Assembly: GCF_004337985.1 (NCBI RefSeq)
Contig: NC_043741.1
Location: 3,348,953-3,412,952, forward strand
Reading direction: 5' to 3'
Length of the DNA: 64,000 bases
Origin: Pyricularia pennisetigena
Taxonomy: Eukaryota; Ascomycota; Sordariomycetes; Magnaporthales; Pyriculariaceae
The translations under genes and the position numbers were made by a program. The notes beneath the pieces were generated by a model. The model had not been told where the DNA came from. It did no database searches and worked only from the letters and a program-made list of their open reading frames with translations. Position 1 is the first letter of the stretch. Each line of letters begins with the position of its first letter. Positions 35,807 through 45,953 of the stretch are shown here, piece after piece.

Positions 35807-37270
35807 ATGGTCGCCATGGACGCCCTCAAGAACCTATCTGCAAACATACCAGACTGGCTGAAACGCCTAGACGAACTCAGCGGTCAGATCGAGCAGCGAC
35901 AACTCGAGCTGGCCAAGATTGCTGAAGCTCATGAACAGGCTGCCAAAATAAGATCCCTCAAAAACAAGGGTTCTACCGAGTCCCTCAGGCCTACCGACGA
36001 ATCTACCACAACACCGACCGGCGAAAATGATGGGCCAGCAAAACAATCAAAGTTGTCACCAACCGACCCTGCAGACCCTGCAACGACAACCACTACGAGT
36101 CCAGTCATTACCTCTGAACCCCGCGAGACACCTTCACTACAACCCACACCTTCAGGACAACTGAACTCAAATCACATCGTCACAATGGCGGAGAAAAGGG
36201 CAAGGAGAAACATGCGCAAACGCATCAGGACTGACTCGGTCCTATCGGCCGACGACACTGGCGAAGGTGCTGCACCCAAGTCCCGCTGCCGAGGAGTGGT
36301 GCTGGTCTACTACGACAGTTACGTGCAGAGCTTTTTCGAGGAGCTTGTCAAGTTCGTTTCGGCATCTCGCAACCTGATGCGCAAGGCCAAGATGGCTGCT
36401 AAAGTGGCCCAGATAAAACGCATGGCTGAAATGGAGGTGCCGGACGACGACGAAGACGATGATGGGATTAATGGCGAACTCAAGGCGGATCCCAACGTCT
36501 CATCCTCCCCAGGCCCCATGTTGGCCGGTCCCCTGACGCCAAGCGGTCCGGTCCTGGAGGCGTCACCGATCAGCGCAGGTGACGGCGAGATGGACACGTC
36601 ACCTCTAAACTACGTCAGTACGAAAGCGATGCGATACGGCCGTGCAAGCCCGGGCGGCCCGAACCTGCTCCGGCCGGCTTTTGCACGCGCAGCAGCCCGC
36701 GGCGCCTACTCTGGCAGTGGGCTCGCGATGCTGACAACGCCGCAGGTCCCCGACGCGTTTGACGCTCTCGACAAGGGTCTCGATTTCGTGCAGGCCACGT
36801 GCGAGCAGGCGGCCCATCAGTTCCTGCGGGACGGCGACTGCGACGAGGATATCGTCAAGCTCAAGGCGCGTCTCGCTGAGACGGCAGAGCTGGCGAGCAA
36901 GGAGATGGAGCGGAGGTTGAAGGAAGACCCCGACGTCGACAGCACGCCCGAGCCGGTCAAGAGTAGATCCTACAGACTACAGAGCATGCGTCGGGAGTCG
37001 GCCACCTCGACTCACAAGGGCATCAAGGAGCGTGTCCCGTCGCCAGCTCCCCTGGTGCCTGGTTCCCCTCTGGATCCATCCCCTCCACTTTTGGCAGCGT
37101 CTCCGGAAGCAACTATGTCGCCGCCCATCGCCGCCCCGACCAAGACACCTGGGAGCGATGTTGTCATCTTGCATGCGGATGCGAGACTAGAGGCGGACGG
37201 GCCTCCCGAAGCGATCAAGTACAGTCCCAGGGACAGGGTGGACTATCGGGTATTGAATACCGTACATTGA
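35807..37270 (+). CDS. Unknown 487-residue fungal protein with N-terminal coiled coil
   Basis: I do not recognise a named family. It is a single exon beginning at ATG 35807 in good context (CGGCCATGG); a second in-frame ATG at 35816 is equally well placed. The N-terminal 60 residues look like a heptad-rich helix (WLKRLDELSGQIEQRQLELAKI). A Ser/Thr/Pro-rich linker follows. A central part of better order contains KRARRNMRKRIRTDSVLS and VVLVYYDSYVQSFFEELVKFVSASRNLMRKAKMAA, with a highly acidic DDDEDDDG cluster after it. A further helical block (DALDKGLDFVQATCEQAAHQFL) precedes a Pro/Ser-rich tail. The basic and acidic clusters and lack of a signal or membrane segment suggest a nuclear or cytosolic protein. 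The codon pattern and long frame make it a real gene; the function is unknown. Confidence 0.8.
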   Translation: MVAMDALKNLSANIPDWLKRLDELSGQIEQRQLELAKIAEAHEQAAKIRSLKNKGSTESLRPTDESTTTPTGENDGPAKQSKLSPTDPADPATTTTTSPVITSEPRETPSLQPTPSGQLNSNHIVTMAEKRARRNMRKRIRTDSVLSADDTGEGAAPKSRCRGVVLVYYDSYVQSFFEELVKFVSASRNLMRKAKMAAKVAQIKRMAEMEVPDDDEDDDGINGELKADPNVSSSPGPMLAGPLTPSGPVLEASPISAGDGEMDTSPLNYVSTKAMRYGRASPGGPNLLRPAFARAAARGAYSGSGLAMLTTPQVPDAFDALDKGLDFVQATCEQAAHQFLRDGDCDEDIVKLKARLAETAELASKEMERRLKEDPDVDSTPEPVKSRSYRLQSMRRESATSTHKGIKERVPSPAPLVPGSPLDPSPPLLAASPEATMSPPIAAPTKTPGSDVVILHADARLEADGPPEAIKYSPRDRVDYRVLNTVH

Positions 37271-37972
37271 GTAGACGCCCCGATGCTGATCTACTCCTCA
37301 TCGACCTTTTCAGTTATCACGGCTAGTTTCGTATTCTGGTTGCGCACCTCCTGCCAGTTTGGTTTTACGATCTTTAATTATAGCGGCACATGCATAGCGT
37401 TTTCAGCACTTACATGGGAAATTTTGCATATATTCCAAAGTACGCCATGTACATAATCATCTCTAGGAATCATTACAATTGTTTGGTACCTGCGGTTCTT
37501 CGCGATTTACTTTTCTATTGCAATTCAAATGTTCGAGTTTGGGAGCCCATGAGGATAAAACATCATCAACAGAACAATCTCTATTTTTCGACAGTAACAA
37601 TACCCCAATGTTTTTGCATCATTCTTGGCTTGATCTGCAGTCACCTACCGATCCCCGTTCACATAATGTTGTGATTGTGCTTTGACAAGTCTCGCCCGGC
37701 CGGTTCACACCCTCCCCTGATAACGTGTTCGCTTGTTCCGAAATCGAAACACATTACTTCGGATGAATCAGATACAAGGCAGGCTCGGTGAGTGGATCTT
37801 TCTTTGATTGTTGATCTACTTACGGGTAATTTCATAGCCTTGTTCAGTGAATCTTTCAAACACACTTTGGGATTTTCTTTTGCTCATCACATGCCGAGAG
37901 GTATAAGAGGAGGAGATCAGGTGTCCTTGTCTACGGGCACGTGTACCAATCACTTGACAAGGGGTGACATTG

Positions 37973-38003
<31 letters not shown>

Positions 38004-38791
38004 TTCAGCCCATACCTTGAGGATAAATTTCTCTAGTCGACTATTCGCGCCTTGCCACTATCATCCCTATGTTTTGTGGGCAAAATTTCAGAGAGATGCG
38101 ACGAGGATGCCGTATCTGGCTGCAATGACGCGTCGACAATTCACGGCCAGGATTTCAGCAGCTCCGTCCTCTGTTGTATACATGTCCTAAGCGAGCGTTT
38201 TAACTACTTGCAAAGAGTGACAAAGTCACAAATTATCCGTCTGGTCTGTGGCAGTCGATGGTGTCTTGTTTGGCTCACAGACAGCCTGCAATTTCTCATA
38301 ACTGTGCACTCCAAAGACGCCGGCAACTAAAGGAAGTCGTCCGCTGCTGACGTTCGTCTCCAAACTGTCTAGTTTGACTGGGACAGGTGACTGGATGACT
38401 AGTTACTGCTATCATTTTTGGCCAAGGGGCTGTCTGGAGGCTGCTGTTGACATTCACAGGAGTCAATTGCGCTGAACTGGGACCAAAGCTCGTTCAATTC
38501 GATATTTGTAGGTGGGTAGAGGACTTGAGTGAATAAATATGCTACTCTAGGAGAAGTGCAAATACACAGTCAGTCCTCCAGACATTCTGTGTTTCCCCCT
38601 CGTTGATTTCTCTTCTTTCTTGCCACTGCCATGGTCTTTTCCCGTTTTCTCCAACAAGTATTCGAGAATACAGCGCCAACAGCAGCACACATCCTGCAGA
38701 GGAAATAGAAGAGGAAAAGAAAAAAAAACCAAAGCCCCTAACACAGTTTGCTATTCCTTGTTCTCGTGATCGCCCAGCAACACAGCAAAAG
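37271..38791. other. Intergenic interval, no gene seen
   Basis: Contains a T-rich run near 37974-38005 and otherwise unremarkable AT-richer sequence. No frame carries recognisable content. Confidence 0.6.
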
Positions 38792-39097
38792 ATGCCACTT
38801 TACCCAGGCCCGCAAGGAAACAAGGTCATGTACCCGGCATACTACTGCTGTACGCCGGTCGCGACGCCGCTCGTCGTCGCCCCGGTGGTGACAGCCCCAG
38901 TGGTGGCAGCAACTTCAGTGGTACCGACCCCCGTAGTGACAGCCCCAGTAGTGACGTACCCGGTACAGCAGCCCCAGGTGGTCGTGCAGCCCGTGCAGCC
39001 CATCGTTCCCTTGGTCTACCCGGTATACCCGGCCGCGGTGGTGCCCGTTGCTACACCGGGCTGCCAGTTCTTTGTGTATAATCGGAAACGGGGCTGA
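38792..39097 (+). CDS. Small Pro/Val-rich repeat protein, unknown
   Basis: A short single-exon frame of 101 residues. The ATG at 38792 is the first in frame and has an acceptable context (CAAAAGATGC). After MPLYPGPQGNKVMYPAYYCC the middle 75 residues are made almost only of Pro, Val, Ala, Thr, Gln and Tyr, in a loose PVV/APVV repeat, and the end is GCQFFVYNRKRG. The DNA repeats too: GTGACAGCCCCAGT recurs within 60 bp, so the array grew by local duplication. There is no signal peptide or membrane span. It may be an intrinsically disordered or structural protein. The strong codon bias of the repeat supports coding, but no family is recognised, so existence as a gene is likely rather than proven. 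Confidence 0.6.
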   Translation: MPLYPGPQGNKVMYPAYYCCTPVATPLVVAPVVTAPVVAATSVVPTPVVTAPVVTYPVQQPQVVVQPVQPIVPLVYPVYPAAVVPVATPGCQFFVYNRKRG

Positions 39098-39918
39098 AGC
39101 AGTCGGCTTTGAGGCACTGAAGACGAGCGGGACAGGAAAGAGGGGCAAAGGGGGAGCCGCGGTTGCAAAGACGGTTTGGTACATCCTCCGCCGACTAGCT
39201 CAGTGGCTGCACACAGACTCTGCAATGTACATGCCAAGCCCGAGAGATTTGTTGCTACGAGGACGGGAAAATGTTCGGATGGGCGCAATACTGAAATGGA
39301 CAAATCACTTCTGAAATATGTGGTCGAGGGATTGGTGACCAAAGACACCCCGTTCACCTTGTTGATGAGCGCAAAGACATAGGCATTGATATATGATAGC
39401 AAGCAACATGGTGAATTATCCGAGCTATGTTGACTGGGGAAATTGTAGATCACTCATACCTTTTTGGGTACCGACAGGCAAAGGTAGGCCAGTATCCTGG
39501 GCAAACAGGACCAGACCCAAACATTCCCGTATATTCGAGCTAAATGTAATGACGGGCCAAGCCAGACGGCACATTCCGCAAAGATCAGTCGACCGACGAG
39601 GCCGGTTTAAAGTACAGTTTCACGCACCCAAGACATCCTCAATTCAAGCTTCGACGGCATGTGCAGGAACTGAACCCCAACCAGGCCTGCCCCGCAGTGA
39701 CGTTTGTTTTTGGCTATGAATCGAGCCCCGGGGCGGAAGGAGACTCAGCAAAGCTTCCTACCCCGCCCAACCCGCGTCGCGTCGAGCTAGACTAGAGCCG
39801 AGCTGTGCCTGCGTCCAGACGCACAATCAACGTTGGAAAGCATCGCCATTCCCCAAGACAAGGTGGCGTTGGCCGTGTCACGGTCCTTCTCCTTACAAAA
39901 AATAAAATAAAATAAAAT
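39098..39918. other. Intergenic interval before DcpS
   Basis: No gene is seen. The right end has (AAAAT)-type repeats running directly into the DcpS start codon. Confidence 0.6.
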
Positions 39919-39920
39919 AT
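39896..39920. repeat. (AAAAT)n repeat abutting the DcpS start codon
   Basis: Four AAAAT-like units run directly into the ATG at 39919, giving an A-rich, unstructured leader end. Confidence 0.8.
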
Positions 39921-40985
39921 GGCTACTACACAAGAAGCAGAGGCCCTTGTGCCCAAATTCAAATATGAGCGCACGTTGAATCAAGGTAATTGGAATCCTT
40001 GCTGTGACTAGTCTAGCACATGTACCATTTTCTCTCTTGTCTCTCGCTTCCCCCCCACCGCTGACACGCCAAAACAGACCAAGCAGGGAGACGCACATCC
40101 CTCTACGGCACGATCGACTCCCAACCCGCCCTGGTGGTGCTCGAGCGGGCGTCGTTCCCCAGCTCGGCCGACTACCTCTCGTCGGTGACGGGGACGCTGC
40201 GCACGCTCAAGAACCTGGGGGCCAACGACGTCTACTTTTGGTACATGGCGGCGACGGGCGGGGCGGCCGACGCGGCCGAGGACCTCAAGATCAACCTCAT
40301 CTACCCGTGCACGGAGCAGCACGTGAAAAAGTACAGCAAGCAGGGCGTGCGGTTCGTGGTCGAGACGCCCGACGTCTACCGGACCAGGGTCCGGCCCTAC
40401 ATGCAGGCCAAGCGCGAGGCCGGGCGGCTGAGCTGGGTGTACAACATCATCGAGGGCCGGAAGGAGGTCGAGGACGTCATCTACCGCACGCCGCTGGGCG
40501 AGGCCGGCGACGAGGGTTTCCTGCTGCTTCCCGATCTGAACTGGGACCGGTCGACGCTCGAGGCCCTGCACCTGTTGGGCCTGGTGGAGCGGCGCGACAT
40601 CTGGAGCCTGCGCGACCTGACCAAGAGGCACGTCCCCTGGCTGCGGCACATGCGGCAGAGGTTCCTCGACGCCACCGCCGAGGTGTACCCCGAGATCGAG
40701 CGGGACCAGCTCAAGCTGTACGTGCACTACCAGCCCACCTACTACCACTTCCACATACACATCGTGCACGTCCAGCTCGAGGCGGGAGCCACGCAGGCCA
40801 CCGGCAAGGCCGTGGGGCTGGAGAGCATCATCGAGCAGCTTGAGAGCATGAGCGGAGGCGATGATGCGGGTATGGATTCAGTGTCGATGGGCTACACACT
40901 TGGAGAAGCGAGCGAGTTGTGGACCGAAATTTTTGAACCGCTGAAAAGAGAGACTATTTCGAAGACGAGTACTTCTGCTCAATAG
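39919..40985 (+). CDS. dcs1: Scavenger mRNA decapping enzyme DcpS (m7GpppX diphosphatase)
   Basis: DcpS hydrolyses the cap dinucleotide left after 3'-5' mRNA decay, releasing m7GMP. Two exons, 39919-39985 and 40078-40985, separated by a 92-nt intron, give 324 residues, the usual length. The HIT-family motif HFHIHIVHV is at 246-254; by family knowledge the middle histidine of HxHxH (His248) is the nucleophile. The upstream LLPDLNWD and the segment RHVPWLRHMRQ are typical of the DcpS C-terminal domain, and the N-terminal domain carries TLKNLGANDVYFWYMA and VYNIIEG. The start codon follows an AAAAT repeat. The last 32 coding bases overlap, on the opposite strand, the last coding bases of the GILT gene. 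Confidence 0.95.
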
Positions 40986-41970
40986 CCGCAACCAGCTCCT
41001 GAACACCAGGTCCCTTGGGGCAATCTACCCACTCTCCTCCGTCCCTGATGCAGTAGATCTCCTGGTCCAGCCTGACCGTGCAGCTCATCTTCACGCCGGC
41101 CTATATAGAATACGGTGTCAGTCAGGGAGTGCTTTTCTTGGCGATTAAGTTCTTGGGGGCCAACAAGGGGGGAGAATCAATCACGCACTCTTGCCGTCCT
41201 TTGTACGCTATGGCGTAGCATATCAATGCCGTATGCGCCGTCATCCTTGGCTGCACAATCATTGAGCGCCTTGAAGTCCACGGCGTGCTCCAGTGCGCAG
41301 GCCTCGATGAGTTCTCGCTTGGGTATCTCTGGGTACTTCATCGAAATGCACATGGTGAATCCAAGATACGTCTTCGGATCGGGATACAGATCAGCGGCGC
41401 AAAGCTCGATAATGTTTCCCATGCCTGTCGATCAACTGTCAGCATTTTTGCCGATGCAAAATCCAAGGGTCTCGTATTGAAAATCATACATTCAGCTGGT
41501 CCATGCTTGCATGCAACTCCGCTATCGCCATCCGGACTAAAATGAACAAGGACGAGTCAGTAACAGAGAATAATTAAAGTCAGACGAGTTCCCGACAGAT
41601 GAAGATCAAACGCTCACGTTCCGATAAATGACAAGGTAAAGTTGACCTTGTCATGCACGCGCTGCATCACAGGCAGCACCATATCCCTGAGGCAATCCCT
41701 GGCGTCCGGGCACTTGCTCATGATGTGCGCCTCGAGCGGCACCAGAGGTGCCTGCTGCTTCCCGACAGCCGCTTCGGGCTGCGGGCGCGGGTGCGTCTTC
41801 AACGGGATGGTTACGTCGGGCGTAGTGTGCAGTACCGCAAGCGGACGGATGTGGACGAAGAAGAAGAAAGAGACGATGCCCAAGGCAGCCAAGGCGACAA
41901 AGGTACGACTCCTCCGCGACGATGCAAGCGGGAGGGCTCGAGGGGTCGGGTATCGCTTGATGTCGTCCAT
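40954..41970 (-). CDS. GILT-family (gamma-interferon-inducible lysosomal thiol reductase-like) membrane-anchored protein
   Basis: GILT proteins are thioredoxin-like oxidoreductases of the endolysosomal or secretory route. Four exons (41970-41618, 41536-41490, 41424-41189, 41100-40954) give 260 residues with consistent phases; introns are 81, 65 and 88 nt. A basic N-terminus precedes one hydrophobic span (about residues 23-40), so the protein is probably a type II membrane protein with a lumenal domain. The domain opens with LVPLEAHIMSKCPDARDCL, where cysteines 87 and 93 are spaced CX5C and not the CXXC of animal GILT. Later conserved pieces are the short exon 2 with DGDSGVACKHGPAEC, then the Cys-rich CISMKYPEIP, ACALEHAVDF and NDCAAKDDG. 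The 3' coding end overlaps DcpS by 32 bp. Redox activity is therefore uncertain. Confidence 0.88.
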
Positions 41971-43293
41971 ATCGGCGGTTGGTCTGGAATCGGGACAGTC
42001 GCGTATCGTGTATCGTTTTTTTTTTTGGCGCGTCTAGAGTCTCGAGAGATATCTGGGTGGTGTCTAAGCTATCACGAAGTGTCGATTGCTATCGACGATA
42101 TAGTAGTAACCAATATGCCGTGTGCAAGAGGTTGTTTCGAGCTGTTTTCGGCAGCTTGGCTGCTTGAAAGATGCAAATGAGAAAGCGATTCGAGTACTCG
42201 ATGGGTTGAAATGAAGCAAGTTCGGGTATAAACAAGCAACGGGGTCAGGTGGGCCTTGGATTTGAGAGTGGCGATCAGCACCAGATGCACGTGCAAGTGG
42301 CCAACCAAGCTCAAACCCCCAACCTGCAATAGCGTCGCTGGGCGGTGCTTGGTTGCTCTCGGTCACATTTGCGGGGTAATATTGGACGTTGGGACCTGCG
42401 CCAACCCACTTTCAGTCCAGACAGGCCATGTCCTAGGTAGGGATGCGTTGATCGTTGAGTGATTTGAGATGCTTGGTGCCTACAGCTAACATGTTTGTTC
42501 TTTCTTTTTTTCGAGCTGGCAGCCCAAGGTTCTCCTAGAAACCAACAAACTACAATAGCAGCAAGACCGGGGAAACACTAAATTCAAAGCACAAACAAGA
42601 TTAGTGACGAGATCACGTACTGCACAAGGTGAGGCACATGGCACTTGGTGACACCCTGTAAATTTACGGGTTGCGCAACCAGCGGGCCGACTGTCTGCTA
42701 GTCTGCACTTGGTCTAGCTCTAGGCTGCTAGTCAAGGTAGTGTAGCTCTTTTTTTTTTTTTTTTTTTTGGGCGCAAGTTGCACCCTGGTCTCTCCACTGC
42801 GCAGCTGCTTTGCTTGCTTGCTTGTTCAGGGCTTGCTGCTTTGTAGCTTTGTTCCGATGGAAATCTGATACCACGTTACTGCGCATCATCTCTGGCGGCA
42901 CTGATGGAGACAGGCACCATACTTATCATCGCGACACGTTGGATCAGGGTCCGGGCTCACAGTAACGTGAATTGAGTGGCTTTTTCTTGCGCGGTGGGCG
43001 GTTATCTATTTTTTTCCCTATAAGCATCCATTTCTTTTTTTTCCCTCTCTTTTTTTTTGTTGTGTTTTTTTTAACGAGTTGTTTGGAAGAGCAAATTCAA
43101 AGTCGGGCATTCCATAACTGTTTACTTTGCCACACAGACACACACACACACCACCACACACGCACTCACACACCCATCACCCATTTACCGGGTTGCCTTA
43201 ACCAACTTTAATCTACCCAACTTTTGTGCAGGTATCTAAAGAATGATAGAGATTTCATCCAGGCGCACGCATCTAGACGCACATACACACACG
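41971..43293. other. Divergent promoter region between the GILT and hexokinase-like genes
   Basis: Contains T-runs near 42017-42026 and 42749-42768, a CTTG repeat near 42812-42826 and a CA-rich leader near 43137-43175. CCCTATAAGC near 43017 could be a TATA-like element of the hexokinase-like gene. No gene is seen. Confidence 0.5.
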
Positions 43294-45439
43294 ATGGCTT
43301 CTTCAACACTCCCCCCACAAACTACTACAGAGCTTGACAGCCTAGAGACGTTTCTCGAACCCCTCCACATCGATACACAACTGGTCCACAGACTGGCGCA
43401 GGATCTGTGCAGCACCTTTGCCGACCTTGCAGCGCAGTCTGACGACCAGTTTCTACCCACACCCATATCCGAGTCTTTGTTATTACAACGTGCTGCTGTT
43501 GACGGCAAAGATCCAGGCCCGTGAGTAGCTAAGTTCTTTTTTTTCTTTTCTTGTATTATTGTTCAATTTATTCGTGTTCTTTTATTTCCTTGTTTCGCTG
43601 GGCGTGTTTTCTTCCCTCCCTTGACTGCAGGGTTTCCTCACCCCCAGCCAACGGACCTAGGCCGCTGTCATGCACGGTAATTATTCCTAAAAAAGAATTA
43701 AGACCCTTGGACACGGAATTTTTTGACAGCCGGACCTGGCATTTCAACTAGCGGGGTACTTTTATATCACCTATACAGATATATACCTCACCTCGCCTAT
43801 CTTGTATAGGGCTGAGGTGTAACCAGATACTTGTATTTGCTCGGCTTTATTTTACCCCTGACTGATTCTTCAAAACATGGTCTTTTGGTATCAACTGCAA
43901 AGGGGGCCCCATGGCAGAGGCTCGTCAAGGTTGGATGTCTGCTAACATTGCCTTTTCTCTCCAGACACTTGGCCATTGATATGTAAGCATCGCCATGTAT
44001 CTCTACAAGCCACAATCACTCACCTACAGGTGCCGGTAATGCAATTCAAGGGGTTGACACTAACAACACTTATCAGCGGCGGTACAAATCTTCGCGTAGC
44101 CTTCGTGGAACTGAGCCACGTGCACAAAGACGGTCAAAATGAGACGACGATACCTCTAAGGAGACATTTTGAACACAGCTGGCCCATCGATAGCCATCTC
44201 AAGAACGAGAACCATGCGGTGCTCTTCGCATGGATCGGCGCATGCATCGCCGAGGTAGTCAGTAAGGCATGTGCACAGTTTGGCATTGCAGCTGCCGCCG
44301 AGCTGCCACTGGGCATTACGTTTAGTTTCCCCATGGTCCAGGAGTCCCTGGAAAAAGCCACACTCTTGCAGATGGGCAAGGGCTTTGGAATAACATCCGA
44401 TCTCGACCTTGGCTGGCACCTTGTAGATGGTTATGAAAAGAGCCGTGGCGACCTGCCCAGGATCCGAGTCGCAGCCATCACAAACGATGCTGTAGCCACC
44501 CTGGTGAGCTTTATGCACCAGTTCCCCACCACAGCCGCCACCAACGGGACGACAGCCATGGATGTTGACCGCCGTCCAGCCATGGGACTCATATGCGGCA
44601 CCGGCTCCAATGCGACAGTCTTCATGGACTTGGATAGCCTGAAGGAGAGCAAACGGCCCAAGAGAGTCCAAACATTACCGGAGCAAAACGGCGGCCCTTC
44701 CAGCCTCAGGATTGCCGTCAACACGGAATGGAGCATAAATGGTTCGGCCGGTCCGTTGCGCGCGCACAACCTCATCACCAGCTGGGATGACCACCTTAGC
44801 GGGGCCGTCGAGCGCCCAGGATTCCAACCACTCGAGTACATGACCGCCGGGCGGTATCTGGGCGAACTTGGCCGCTTAATATTGGTCGATTACATGACCA
44901 ACGTCCTCGGTCTGAACTCTACCACCCTTCCTGAAAAACTCCTCCGCAGCTTCGAGCCTCAAAACACGACCTTCCTGAGCCACTTCAGACCTGGTGGCAA
45001 CAATGACTGGTCGACGCTAGTAACCCGCCTCACGGACGAATTCCCACCGGGGCCGGCCTTTTCATGGACCGAAGGCCTGGCCCAGGCCCTGTACCGCATC
45101 GCCCGATGCATCGAGTACCGTGCGGCGGGCATCATCGCAGCATCGACGATAGCTCTGCTCAAGTGCTCCGGCGCGCTTCCCAGCGCCGAGAAGCTGGCGT
45201 CCATGTACGAGCGGCCCACTGAGCTTCAGCTCGGAGTCGGCTACACGGGTGGTTGCATCACAAATTTCCAGGACTACCTGCAGCACTGCCAGCAGCTTCT
45301 CGACGACCTGACCGCCCGCGAGTATCCCGGGGCTATTCCCGGGGGTTCCAGGCTGAGGGTTTTGCTGCAGCCTTGTCACGATGGTGGGATCGATGGGGCT
45401 GCCGTATTGGTTCCCGCTGCTGTCGCGACAGGCATATAA
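43294..45439 (+). CDS. Hexokinase-family sugar kinase, probably N-acetylglucosamine kinase-like
   Basis: It phosphorylates a hexose at C6 with ATP; filamentous-fungal and Candida relatives of this shape act on N-acetylglucosamine. Three exons, 43294-43520, 43965-43982 and 44077-45439, give 535 residues. Intron 1 is unusually long (444 nt) and exon 2 is only 18 nt; with the flanks it makes HLAIDIGGTNLRVAFVEL, the phosphate-binding motif, which strongly supports the join. Other marks are LPLGITFSFPM, the ITNDAVATL segment with the probable catalytic Asp, LICGTGSNATVFM, the VNTEWSINGSAGPL glucose-site segment and the C-terminal VGYTGGCI region. The start at 43294 gives a normal N-terminus; an in-frame ATG at 43243 would add 17 residues. 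The substrate is inferred, not shown. Confidence 0.92.
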
Positions 45440-45953
45440 GAAACGGTTTTCACTCGCGGGGTTTGTGGTGCTGCTTTGGTTGGGGCGTTGGGTTTATGGC
45501 CAGGATTTGTCTTGGAAATGGGATGCGCAAACAGCTAAATAGATTTTTGGACTCAAGAGTCAAGGTCTCGGATCACGCTGGGGTTGGAAATAGACTAATC
45601 GAGCTGCTACCATTATGACCAGCGTCTCCTCGTCAACTCGTGGCCTCAGGCGATGCTGTCATGTGGCGCAGCCCACGGAACCGTGATGGTGATCCATCGC
45701 TAATGCCCTGACGATACAGGTGAATAGGAAGTGTAAGCATTTCATTCTAACTTTAGTAGATGGCGTGTTCCACGATCTAACTAATACTAATATAGGAATG
45801 CCTCTAACTTTTTTGCGAGTCCTGCTCTAGACGTAACCACAAATATTGAGAGCAAATAGGAAACAAAGGTGACAGATGAAAACTCCAGGAGAAAAAGAAA
45901 AGGACACCATTCCTGTAATTCCAAAGATCCAACCGCCCCAGCTCCTATCATGT
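45440..45953. other. Short intergenic interval between convergent genes
   Basis: Presumed 3' untranslated regions of the hexokinase-like gene and the MFS gene on the other strand. Nothing else is seen. Confidence 0.6.

Noticed and set aside
39181..39230. CTAGCTCAGTGGCTG, resembling a tRNA D arm
   Set aside because: No anticodon arm, T arm or acceptor stem follows at the right distance, so it is a chance match.
40008..40769. 253-codon minus-strand and 279-codon plus-strand frames over DcpS
   Set aside because: They are shadows of the DcpS coding sequence in other frames; only the DcpS frame has the HIT motif.
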